A stretch of DNA of 57,347 nucleotides from MGBC114844 sp910585855 (GTDB lineage: Bacteria; Bacillota; Clostridia; Lachnospirales; Lachnospiraceae). Below the pieces are notes generated by a model. The model saw nothing but the letters and a program-made list of their open reading frames with translations. It searched no databases and was not told the origin of the DNA. The DNA is taken from positions 1 through 57,347 of the forward strand of contig CBFFYP010000017.1 of assembly GCA_965646165.1 (NCBI GenBank). Reading direction: 5' to 3'. Each line of letters starts with the position of its first letter. The first letter of the stretch is position 1. Of the stretch, positions 18,158 through 26,010 are shown in pieces. A program made the translations under genes and the position numbers.

Positions 18158-19519
18158 ATGGAGTGTATGGAATTAAAAGAGAAAAAGGTAATTGTAATCG
18201 GAGGCGGGATCAGCGGAATCGGAGCGGTTTTGCTGTTAAGTCAAACGGGGGCACAGATTCTTTTGTATGATGGAAATAAAAATCTGAGAAAAGAAGAAAT
18301 AAAAGCGAAGCTGCCAAAAGATTGCTTTGTTACTATTCAGATTGGAGAGTGGAACGCCGATATATTGAAAGAAGTTGACATAATGATAATCAGTCCGGGA
18401 ATTGCAATAGATGCTCCATGTGTAACGGCAGCAAAAGAGGCAGGTATACCGGTTTGGGGCGAGATTGAACTTGCCAGCCGGTTTGCAAAGGGAAAGCTGG
18501 CTGCAATTACCGGAACAAATGGAAAAACTACAACGACTGCACTGACAGGTGCAATTTTAAAGGCGGCAAAAGAGGATGTCTATGTGGTGGGAAATATTGG
18601 AATTCCATATACATCCATTGCATTGGAAACGAAGGAAGATACTGTAACTGTAGCGGAGATCAGCAGTTTTCAGTTGGAAACCATTCAAACATTTGCACCG
18701 CAGGTATCTGCTATATTAAATATTACGCCGGATCATTTGAATCGTCATAAAACAATCGAAAATTATATTGCAGTAAAAGAAAGCATTACAAAAAATCAGA
18801 CAGAACAAGATACCTGTGTATTAAACTATGAGGATGAGGTATTAAAAGAATTTGGTGCTTCGTTACATACAAAAACGGTGTTTTTCAGCAGTAAAAGAAA
18901 ATTAGAAAGGGGGTTGTATCTGGAAGGAGAGGAGATTGTCTATCAGACCGAAACAGAACTTCTTCCGGTTGTAAAGATTTCTGAAATGCAGCTAGTTGGG
19001 ATACATAATGTGGAAAATGTAATGGCTGCTGCAGCGATTACTTATGCAATGGGAGTGCCGATGGAAAAGATTCGAGAGGCAATTCGAAGTTTTCCCGGTG
19101 TAGAACATCGAGTGGAGTTTGTCTGTGAAAAAGACGGTGTAGTCTATTATAATGATTCAAAGGGAACAAATCCAGATGCTTCGATTCAGGCGATTCGTGC
19201 GATGAGCCGACCGACAATTTTAATTGGGGGCGGTTATGATAAACAGTCGGAATTTGATGACTATGTAAAGGAATTTGGAGAGAAGGTAAAACTTTTGGTT
19301 TTAATCGGAGCGACAAAAGAAAAAATTGCAGAAACGGCAAGACGATATGGATTTCATGCTATTCTTTTTGCAGAGGATTTAAAAGAGGCGGTTTCATTGT
19401 GTAAAAGAGAGGCAAAACAGGGGGATGCAGTACTGCTGTCACCGGCATGTGCGAGTTGGGATATGTTTCAAAGTTATGAACAGAGAGGTATCTTGTTTAA
19501 GGAATATGTAAAAGCCTGA
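18158..19519 (+). CDS. murD: UDP-N-acetylmuramoyl-L-alanine--D-glutamate ligase
   Basis: MurD adds D-Glu to UDP-MurNAc-L-Ala with ATP. The 453-residue protein has an N-terminal Rossmann domain (VIVIGGGISGIGA), the ATP loop GTNGKTTTT near residue 120, the NITPDHLNRH motif and the C-terminal ligase domain with YYNDSKGTNPDA. ATG 18158 follows GGGAGAAG; the in-frame ATG at 18167 is an alternative. It lies 43 nt before the ftsW ATG. Confidence 0.97.
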   Translation: MECMELKEKKVIVIGGGISGIGAVLLLSQTGAQILLYDGNKNLRKEEIKAKLPKDCFVTIQIGEWNADILKEVDIMIISPGIAIDAPCVTAAKEAGIPVWGEIELASRFAKGKLAAITGTNGKTTTTALTGAILKAAKEDVYVVGNIGIPYTSIALETKEDTVTVAEISSFQLETIQTFAPQVSAILNITPDHLNRHKTIENYIAVKESITKNQTEQDTCVLNYEDEVLKEFGASLHTKTVFFSSKRKLERGLYLEGEEIVYQTETELLPVVKISEMQLVGIHNVENVMAAAAITYAMGVPMEKIREAIRSFPGVEHRVEFVCEKDGVVYYNDSKGTNPDASIQAIRAMSRPTILIGGGYDKQSEFDDYVKEFGEKVKLLVLIGATKEKIAETARRYGFHAILFAEDLKEAVSLCKREAKQGDAVLLSPACASWDMFQSYEQRGILFKEYVKA

Positions 19520-19562
19520 TTTGGTGTTTGCCGGTAATGAAAGGAGGGCGGTACTAGGGTGT

Positions 19563-20696
19563 ATGAAACAGCGAAGAGAAAGAGGATATTATGACTATAG
19601 TTTATTGTTTATTATCGTTTTTTTAGTTGCATTTGGATTGGTTATGCTGTATAGTACCATGTCATATGAAGCACAGATGAATCATATTTCAACAACACAG
19701 AGTTTGAAAAATCATATTATCGGAATTGTTTTGGGGTTTGTTTTGATGTATTTTGTGTCTTTTGTACCGATAGCGTGGTGGAAGGGGCTGGCTTGGTATG
19801 CTTATCTGGTTTCGATTCTTTTGCTGCTGCTTTTGCTGACGCCTCTTGGGAGAAGTTCTCATGGTGCGACACGGTGGCTTTATATTGGCTCTCTTAGTTT
19901 TCAGCCTGCAGAGATTGCAAAAGTAGCAACGATACTGGTAATGGCAAAATTGATTTCACAAGTGCCACGCTCTATGAGAAAAATTTTTACTATGATAAAA
20001 CTGGTCTGTGTGATTTTGCCATTGGTATTGATGATTTATATTATGACAAAAAACTTAAGCAGTGCGATTATTGTATTTGGAATTGCTGTTGTGATGATTT
20101 TTGTAGCAACACCACGATATGATATTTTTATTGCTTTTGGTGGAGTGGTAGGTGCATTGGTTTTTTTGATTATCAAAAATATTGATGCGATTGTGGCAGC
20201 AAGCGATAGCTTTCGATTCGGGCGAGTTTTGGCTTGGCTGCATCCAGAGGACTTTGCTCAGGGAAAGGGATTTCAGACGCTGCAAAGTCTTTATGCGATT
20301 GGAAGAGGCGGGATTTTTGGAAAAGGGTTAGGAAATAGTATTCAAAAACTTAGTTTTCTTCCAGAGGCACAAAATGATATGATTTTTGCTGTTATTTGTG
20401 AAGAATTGGGGTTATTTGGGGCGGTTTGTGTAATTATTATGTTTTTATTTATGCTTTGGCGGTTTGCTATTATTGCGAATTATGCACCGGATTTATTTAG
20501 TTCTATGCTGGCAGTCGGGATTATGGCTCATATTGCGATTCAGGTAATCTTAAATATTGCTGTTGTTACAAATACGATACCAAATACGGGAATTACGCTT
20601 CCTTTTATTAGTTATGGAGGGACTTCGGTTATGGTGCTTTTGGCGGAGATGGGAATTGCTCTTGGTGTATCACGGAAGGTAAAAAATGAGATATAG
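19563..20696 (+). CDS. ftsW: SEDS-family lipid II polymerase FtsW
   Basis: A 377-residue SEDS protein with about ten membrane segments, which polymerises lipid II with a cognate class B PBP at the septum (or in the forespore as SpoVE). Family features include RWLYIGSLSFQPAEIAK, the catalytic-region loop with FLPEAQNDMIFAVICEELG, and the C-terminal GITLPFISYGGTS. ATG 19563 is the first plausible start; GGAGGG lies about 14 nt upstream, a long spacing, and TTG 19521 cannot be excluded. It may also be annotated SpoVE; the two are hard to tell apart by sequence. Confidence 0.93.
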   Translation: MKQRRERGYYDYSLLFIIVFLVAFGLVMLYSTMSYEAQMNHISTTQSLKNHIIGIVLGFVLMYFVSFVPIAWWKGLAWYAYLVSILLLLLLLTPLGRSSHGATRWLYIGSLSFQPAEIAKVATILVMAKLISQVPRSMRKIFTMIKLVCVILPLVLMIYIMTKNLSSAIIVFGIAVVMIFVATPRYDIFIAFGGVVGALVFLIIKNIDAIVAASDSFRFGRVLAWLHPEDFAQGKGFQTLQSLYAIGRGGIFGKGLGNSIQKLSFLPEAQNDMIFAVICEELGLFGAVCVIIMFLFMLWRFAIIANYAPDLFSSMLAVGIMAHIAIQVILNIAVVTNTIPNTGITLPFISYGGTSVMVLLAEMGIALGVSRKVKNEI

Positions 20697-20812
20697 AGGG
20701 GAGGACGCCGAAAGCCAAATAGAAAGAGAAATAAAATGTTTGCTGTAGTGTTAAGTGTTGGTGGAAAATGATGACTTTGCATAGAACGCTTTTCACTTTC
20801 GGCTGTGTAGTG
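20697..20812 (+). repeat. Family B element, degraded
   Basis: Begins directly after the ftsW stop with GAGGGGAGGACGCCGAAAGCC and ends CTTTCGGCTGTG; the core is eroded but GGAAAATGATGACTTTGCATAGA is related to the GGAAATGATGACCCTGCATAGA of intact copies. The 230-bp gap to ftsQ, where murG is expected in related clusters, otherwise shows no gene. Confidence 0.65.
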
Positions 20813-20926
20813 GTGGAAGTGTAGTGTGTGGCGTATAAGTTTAGAGATTTGTGGATGATGGGGGGATTGTTTTTTTGATTGGGTTATTTTAATAGTTAAA
20901 ATATTTTTGGGTTGAGGATAAATATT

Positions 20927-21637
20927 ATGAGGAAAAAGCATAGATGGGGTATTTTAGCGGTGTTGTTTTTGGTTTTTGCTCTGTTTGCAGCGGGGCTTTA
21001 TTCACTGCGGATTACTTCGATACAATATGCGGGGAATACCAGATATAGTGATGATGAAATGAGTCAGTTACTGTTTCAGGAGAGTTATGAGTTAAATCCG
21101 ATTTATTGTTTTTTTGCTAGTCGATATCAGGAGAAAAAGCAGATTCCTTTTATTGAAACTTATGATATTGAGTTTGTTTCTTGGAATCGTATAGAGGTTG
21201 CGGTGTATGAGAAGGGAATTGCCGGATATGTCGATTATAAGGGACATTATATGTATTTTGATAAAGACGGGATTGTGGTAGAAAGTTCGCAGGAACTTTT
21301 GGATGGAGTAGTAAAGATTGAGGGGTTGAATTTTGAGCATATTGTGCTTCATCAGGTGCTGCCTGTGGAGAAAGAGGAGATATTTAATCTGATTCTTTCT
21401 TTGACACAGATGCTTACGAAGTATTCGATTGATGTAGATAAGATTAGTTTTGATGAGGGGATGAATATTTGGATCTATCGGGGGAATGTGGTAGTTCAGA
21501 TGGGGAAAGATGCTTTTCTTGATGAGAAGATGGCGAAGTTTAAAGATATGCTGCCTAGTCTGGATGGAATTGTTGGAACGCTTTATTTGGATGATTATTC
21601 GGAAGATAGGGAGGAGTTTCGCTTTAAAAAAGAGTAG
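20927..21637 (+). CDS. ftsQ: Cell division protein FtsQ/DivIB
   Basis: A 236-residue single-pass protein: short basic N-terminus, membrane segment WGILAVLFLVFALFAAGLYS, then a POTRA-like segment (ITSIQYAGNTRYSDDEMSQL) and a C-terminal beta domain. FtsQ/DivIB forms a complex with FtsL and FtsB/DivIC at the septum. ATG 20927 has GAGG 9 nt upstream. It lies between ftsW and ftsZ, and a family A half-element begins about 15 nt after its stop. Confidence 0.86.
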   Translation: MRKKHRWGILAVLFLVFALFAAGLYSLRITSIQYAGNTRYSDDEMSQLLFQESYELNPIYCFFASRYQEKKQIPFIETYDIEFVSWNRIEVAVYEKGIAGYVDYKGHYMYFDKDGIVVESSQELLDGVVKIEGLNFEHIVLHQVLPVEKEEIFNLILSLTQMLTKYSIDVDKISFDEGMNIWIYRGNVVVQMGKDAFLDEKMAKFKDMLPSLDGIVGTLYLDDYSEDREEFRFKKE

Positions 21638-21652
21638 GATGCTGGATACGAT

Positions 21653-22005
21653 TTGTTCCGGGGTCAAGAAACAGCCAGATTTTGGAATGGTGGATAGCCT
21701 GTCGTGACTTTGGAGAAAAGCTAGAAGTTCTTAGACTTCTGCTTAGAAAACTTAAGATTTTTTGCACATCCTGCTTCTATGCAGGGTGTGCAAAAAAAGG
21801 GGCGTGTTTAGCCTGTGTTGTGGGAAGGGATTTCTTTGTGGCTGAAGTGATGGATTGGTATGCCGGTTTTGTTTTGGCTGCGGTGCGGGCGAATTGCGCC
21901 CCGGTCTGTTCGGTTGGATGAAGCAGGATGCAGAAGTTTTAGAACTTCTTGCTTTTTGGAAACCGGAACAGCAGGCTATCCACCATTCCAAAATCTGGCG
22001 TCCTC
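21653..22005 (+). repeat. Family A half-element, single A1 copy with divergent outer stem
   Basis: A complete single half-element from TTGTTCCGGGGTCAAG to GGCGTCCTC. Its outer arms read CCAGATTTTGGAATGGTGG and CCACCATTCCAAAATCTGG, differing from the common A1 arms (CCAGATTCGAAAACGGTGG) at several positions yet still fully complementary. The hairpin is at 21762-21793. This copy gives the clearest view of compensatory change in the terminal stem. Confidence 0.9.
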
Positions 22006-22094
22006 TCATTTGGAAAAACCTTCCACTTTTCATCATAACATGGACTGTTTATCAAACTTTAAAAGATTTATAAAAGAAAAAAATAAAATTTTAG

Positions 22095-22123
22095 TTGATT
22101 ATTTTCCAAAATAAATGTAGTAT
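22095..22123 (+). promoter_or_regulatory. Putative promoter of ftsZ
   Basis: TTGATT (22095-22100), a 17-base spacer and TAGTAT (22118-22123), about 120 nt before the TTG start of ftsZ. It implies ftsZ can be expressed separately from the upstream cluster. Confidence 0.5.
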
Positions 22124-22245
22124 AGAAAAAAGATAATTGGGGCAGTAGTGTTTTTGTGTTTCTATGGAGAGAGGGAAATATTGAGAGCGAAGTTTCCTGA
22201 ACGTGGAGGGATGAAAACAGGAAGAGATAGAAGGAGGACAAACCT

Positions 22246-23544
22246 TTGTTAGAGATTACATCAAGTGAAAGAACGTCGGAAGCGAAAATTATTGTTGTGG
22301 GGGTTGGTGGTGCCGGGAATAATGCAGTCAACCGGATGGTGGATGAAAATATAGGCGGAGTGGAGTTTATTGGGGTAAATACAGATAAACAGGCATTGCA
22401 GCTTTGCCGGGCTCCTCGGACTCTTCAGATTGGAGAGAAGGTCACAAAGGGGCTTGGTGCCGGAGCGCAGCCTGCTATGGGAGAGAAAGCGGCTGAGGAA
22501 AGTGCAGAGGAAATCGAAAAGGTAGTGGACGGGGCAGATATGGTATTTGTTACCTGCGGAATGGGAGGTGGTACTGGAACAGGTGCAACTCCTGTTGTAG
22601 CACGAATTGCCAAGCAGAAAGGGATTCTTACAGTAGGAGTGGTGACAAAGCCGTTTACTTTTGAGGCAAGAGCCCGTATGAATAATGCGATTTCTGGAAT
22701 TGCAAAGTTAAAAGAGCATGTGGATACATTAATTGTAATTCCAAATGATAAATTATTAGAGATTGTGGATCGCCGCACAACGATGCCGGATGCACTAAAG
22801 AAGGCGGATGAGGTGCTGCAGCAGGCAGTGCAGGGAATTACGGATTTGATCAATGTGCCGGGACTGATCAATTTGGATTTTGCTGATGTGCAGACGGTTA
22901 TGACAAATAAAGGAATTGCACATATTGGAATCGGAAAGGGAAAGGGAGACGATAAAGCGATTGATGCAGTAAAAATGGCAGTGACCAGTCCGCTTTTGGA
23001 AACTACGATTCAGGGAGCTACTCATGTGATCATCAATGTATCCGGGGATATCAGTTTGGTAGAGGCAAATGAGGCGGCGAGTTTTGTACAGGAGTTGGCA
23101 GGAGAAGACGCAAATATTATTTTTGGGGCGATGTTTGATGATAGTTTAAAGGATGAGGCTACGATTACCGTAATTGCTACTGGGCTGGAAAATCAAGAAG
23201 CAGTTGTAACGGGGCGGTCTGGCTCAAGGCAAAGAGGTCAAGTGCCAAATCAGGGAAATCCTATGAAGGTGATTGACGGCGGGACAGGATCTACGCAAAG
23301 ACCAGTGCAGCAGTTTCGTCCCGGAACACAGGGTATGCCAGTGCAGCAGTTTCGTCCCGGAGCACAAGGTATGCCGGGGATGCAGGGTGTACCAGTTCCT
23401 CCTTCTGGATATCAGTCTGTTCCGAATGTACGACCTGTACAGCAAAATAATGGGTATCATTTTGAGCCGTCAAAACCTGTTCCTCCTACGGTAGAAGAAA
23501 AGGATATTAAAGTACCGACATTTTTGCAGCGAAATAGAAAGTAG
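22246..23544 (+). CDS. ftsZ: Cell division GTPase FtsZ
   Basis: FtsZ polymerises into the cytokinetic ring. The 432-residue protein has the G-box GGGTGTGATP (signature of the tubulin/FtsZ family) at about residues 107-116, the T7-loop region NLDFADVQTVM, a low-complexity linker and a conserved C-terminal peptide (VPTFLQRNRK) that binds membrane anchors. The start is TTG 22246 with AAGGAGG 8 nt upstream. The linker (residues about 350-390) holds two tandem copies of PVQQFRPGXQGMP, also a near-exact DNA repeat at about 23305-23370. FtsA is not in this window. Confidence 0.97.
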   Translation: MLEITSSERTSEAKIIVVGVGGAGNNAVNRMVDENIGGVEFIGVNTDKQALQLCRAPRTLQIGEKVTKGLGAGAQPAMGEKAAEESAEEIEKVVDGADMVFVTCGMGGGTGTGATPVVARIAKQKGILTVGVVTKPFTFEARARMNNAISGIAKLKEHVDTLIVIPNDKLLEIVDRRTTMPDALKKADEVLQQAVQGITDLINVPGLINLDFADVQTVMTNKGIAHIGIGKGKGDDKAIDAVKMAVTSPLLETTIQGATHVIINVSGDISLVEANEAASFVQELAGEDANIIFGAMFDDSLKDEATITVIATGLENQEAVVTGRSGSRQRGQVPNQGNPMKVIDGGTGSTQRPVQQFRPGTQGMPVQQFRPGAQGMPGMQGVPVPPSGYQSVPNVRPVQQNNGYHFEPSKPVPPTVEEKDIKVPTFLQRNRK

Positions 23545-23568
23545 GGCAGAAATTAGAGAGGAGTTGCA

Positions 23569-23925
23569 ATGGTAATCGAGCTAGTTCATGCTGCAGTAGC
23601 CAGAAAGATGCTTTGTCATCCGGTTAATAATTTAATTGCTGCTACGGAGTTAATTTGTTCAATCGGGGTAATGGCAAGGCAGCTTGGCATGTCTTTTGAG
23701 GATGTCAATCGGATTGCTGGGATGTCGGATACGAAAGAGATGCAAAAAGAAATGATCGCTGTGATTTCAAAGCAGGATTTGACAAAATTCGAGGAATCCT
23801 ATCAAAATTTGGCGGAGATGATTTTAGAGTATCGGGGAGAAGCAGTACCTTTTTCGGAAGAATATCAGAGGCTTTTTTGGTATAGTTATAGAGAGCCGCT
23901 GAAGTTTCCTAAAATGAATAGATAA
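23569..23925 (+). CDS. Small protein of unknown function between ftsZ and spoIIGA
   Basis: A 118-residue, predicted cytosolic and largely helical protein that I do not recognise. It has ATG 23569 with a GAGAGGAG site 5 nt upstream and starts 24 nt after the ftsZ stop, so it is probably cotranscribed with ftsZ. The sequence contains no membrane segment or clear catalytic motif; LCHPVNNLIAATELICSIGV is the most hydrophobic stretch. Codon use matches its neighbours. Its fixed position in a division-to-sporulation cluster suggests a linked role, but that is inference only. Confidence 0.7.
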   Translation: MVIELVHAAVARKMLCHPVNNLIAATELICSIGVMARQLGMSFEDVNRIAGMSDTKEMQKEMIAVISKQDLTKFEESYQNLAEMILEYRGEAVPFSEEYQRLFWYSYREPLKFPKMNR

Positions 23926-23929
23926 AAAA

Positions 23930-23994
23930 TGTCAAATAGTTTGCTGTTTCTTTTACAGGAAATGACAATCTTTGAGCAGAAAATTTGATATAAT
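23930..23994 (+). promoter_or_regulatory. Candidate Spo0A-type promoter of spoIIGA-sigE
   Basis: TATAAT (23989-23994) lies 21 bases after ATGACA (23962-23967). The B. subtilis spoIIG promoter is known for an unusually long spacer (22 bp) and dependence on Spo0A with sigma-A. TGTCAAA (23930-23936) is one base from the Spo0A box TGTCGAA, and TGACAAT overlaps the -35 region. Together these suggest conserved Spo0A control; this is a match by eye. Confidence 0.5.
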
Positions 23995-24039
23995 GATTCT
24001 GTTCTTAGCGGGGTTCTTCCAGTAAAGGAGGCAGCTTTT

Positions 24040-24936
24040 TTGCATGTTGTAGTTTATCTTGATGTATTATTTGGAGTTAATCTACTGATGAACGGAATGG
24101 TACTTGCCTGTATGAAGTTGTTTCTGCGGGAAAAGACAACGTGGGTTCGGTGGTTTTTGGCGTCTTTGGCAGGTGCTGGGCTTTATTGTATGGTCTTTTT
24201 TTTACCGTTTCGAAAAAACGGCGCAGAATATGGAGTTTATTTTATACTGACAGCAGCTATTATGATAAAGATTGCGTTTTGTGTGAAAAAATGGCGAAAA
24301 TGGGCAGCTTATATAGGTATACAGTATGGAATTGCCAGCGTATTAGGCGGTTTGATGAATGGAATTTACTATGGGATTCACTCACAGGAACCATGGCAGT
24401 CCGCTTTTTTTGCCGGAGTTGGGAGGGGATATCAAGGGTTTGGAACGGCAGGATTTTTTATTACGGCTTTTTTTGCCGGTTTGATTTTTTATTTTGGAAG
24501 CAAGGCAATTTTTTACAAGAGGCAAAAAGACGATGGAAGATACCAAGTTTTTTTAAGGTTAGAAAAACAGACAGGCACAATGAAAGCACTACTAGATACG
24601 GGAAATTCTCTTGTAGAGCCAGTAAGCCATGCACCTGTTATCGTTGGAGATTTGGCTGGTTTAAGTGAATTATTTGATAGAGAGGAACAAGAACAGATAA
24701 AAGCATTTTATAAGACGGGTTCTTATAAAGGAGAAAGGAAAATACGTCTGATTCCTTATCATGCAGTTGGGGTAACAAGCGGAATTTTAATTTCTTATCC
24801 GATTGACGAGGTGGTTCTTTGTAAGGAGGAAGAACCAATTATTCGGAAAAAAGGGATTTATCTTGCAGTCAGCCCGATTGGTATTAGTGGTGACGGAAGC
24901 TATCAGCTTCTTCTGCATCCGGGTATTCTAAGTTAA
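24040..24936 (+). CDS. spoIIGA: Sigma-E processing peptidase SpoIIGA
   Basis: A 298-residue membrane-embedded aspartic peptidase that activates pro-sigma-E in the mother cell after receiving the forespore signal SpoIIR. The N-terminal half holds about five membrane segments; the C-terminal domain contains the catalytic aspartate in LLDTGNSLVEP near residue 190. Translation probably begins at TTG 24040, which has AAAGGAGG at good spacing. It precedes sigE by 62 nt, the standard pair. Confidence 0.92.
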   Translation: MHVVVYLDVLFGVNLLMNGMVLACMKLFLREKTTWVRWFLASLAGAGLYCMVFFLPFRKNGAEYGVYFILTAAIMIKIAFCVKKWRKWAAYIGIQYGIASVLGGLMNGIYYGIHSQEPWQSAFFAGVGRGYQGFGTAGFFITAFFAGLIFYFGSKAIFYKRQKDDGRYQVFLRLEKQTGTMKALLDTGNSLVEPVSHAPVIVGDLAGLSELFDREEQEQIKAFYKTGSYKGERKIRLIPYHAVGVTSGILISYPIDEVVLCKEEEPIIRKKGIYLAVSPIGISGDGSYQLLLHPGILS

Positions 24937-24998
24937 GGAACTGTAGGAAAATAAGTGATACAGATCCTAAATATGGAAAGAAAGGTTTGGTAAATAAA

Positions 24999-25739
24999 AT
25001 GTTGATTAAGGTAAAGTTTAAAAATCAGATTCAGCTTCGTATGGTTCCTACATTTCGAAATTTACTTTTTAGACCACATGGTGATATTCATTATATTGGA
25101 GGAGCGGAGGTGCTGCCGCCGCCTTTGGAAGCGGAGGAAGAGGCACAGGCAATCGCCAGTCTTGCCGGAGAAGATCCGCAGAAGGCACGTTCTTTGCTGA
25201 TTGAGCGGAATCTTCGCCTTGTTGTATACATAGCTAAGAAGTTTGATAATACCGGAGTCGGAGTGGAAGATCTGATTTCGATTGGAACGATTGGATTGAT
25301 TAAAGCGATTAATACGTATAATCCTTCTAAGAATATTAAGCTTGCTACTTATGCATCAAGATGTATTGAGAATGAAATTTTAATGTATTTGAGAAGAAAC
25401 AGCAAGCGGAAAATGGAAGTTTCGATTGATGAGCCTTTAAATGTAGATTGGGATGGAAATGAGCTGCTTTTATCGGATATTCTTGGAACAGATGAGGATG
25501 TTATTTATAAAGATTTGGAAGATGAAATGGAGCGGAAGCTGTTGAGTAAGGCGATTAATAAATTAAACAAGCGGGAGAAGACGATTGTAGAGCTTCGATT
25601 TGGGTTAAATTCGGCAGATGGAGCAGAGATGACACAAAAGGAAGTAGCGGATTTGCTGGGGATTTCACAGTCTTATATTTCTCGGTTAGAGAAAAAGATT
25701 ATTAGTCGGCTGAAGAAGGAAATTGTGCGGTTTGAATAG
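24999..25739 (+). CDS. sigE: RNA polymerase sporulation sigma factor E precursor
   Basis: Pro-sigma-E (SpoIIGB), the early mother-cell sigma factor. The 246-residue protein has an N-terminal pro-sequence ending at HYIGGAEVLPPPL, where SpoIIGA cleaves homologues, then region 2 (NLRLVVYIAKKFDNTGVGVE, GTIGLIKAI, YASRCIENEILMYLRR) and region 4 (ELRFGLN, QKEVADLLGISQSYISRLEK). ATG 24999 is preferred; TTG 24987 is closer to the AAAGG site. In most Clostridia sigG follows directly; here a family B repeat and pepF follow. Confidence 0.96.
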   Translation: MLIKVKFKNQIQLRMVPTFRNLLFRPHGDIHYIGGAEVLPPPLEAEEEAQAIASLAGEDPQKARSLLIERNLRLVVYIAKKFDNTGVGVEDLISIGTIGLIKAINTYNPSKNIKLATYASRCIENEILMYLRRNSKRKMEVSIDEPLNVDWDGNELLLSDILGTDEDVIYKDLEDEMERKLLSKAINKLNKREKTIVELRFGLNSADGAEMTQKEVADLLGISQSYISRLEKKIISRLKKEIVRFE

Positions 25740-25776
25740 TATTACAGTGGATATTTATATTTTTGGAAGTTGCATG

Positions 25777-25925
25777 GAGGACGCTGAAAGCCGAAGGGAG
25801 GTCTATTCCGAGCCCGCTTGCGCTTAGCATTTCCTCGTAGCGGACACATAAGGCACGAAAGTACCGTGCCTAAGTGCCGATGGGAAATGATGACCCTGCA
25901 TAGACCTCCCTTCGGCTTTCAGCTA
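25777..25925 (+). repeat. Family B element, full length with perfect outer stem
   Basis: Outer arms GCTGAAAGCCGAAGGGAGG and CCTCCCTTCGGCTTTCAGC are perfectly complementary. The inner stem is GGCACG/CGTGCC, changed on both sides relative to the GGTGCT/AGCACC of other copies. It starts 38 nt after the sigE stop. A weak TATAAT (25969-25974) upstream of pepF has no good -35 box. Confidence 0.93.
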
Positions 25926-26010
25926 TGTACTCCAGAGTGAAAAAATAGTAAGATGGTTGTTGAGAGGGTATAATAAGCGGAAGATAAAATGGAAAGGAAG
26001 GAAATAAGAA

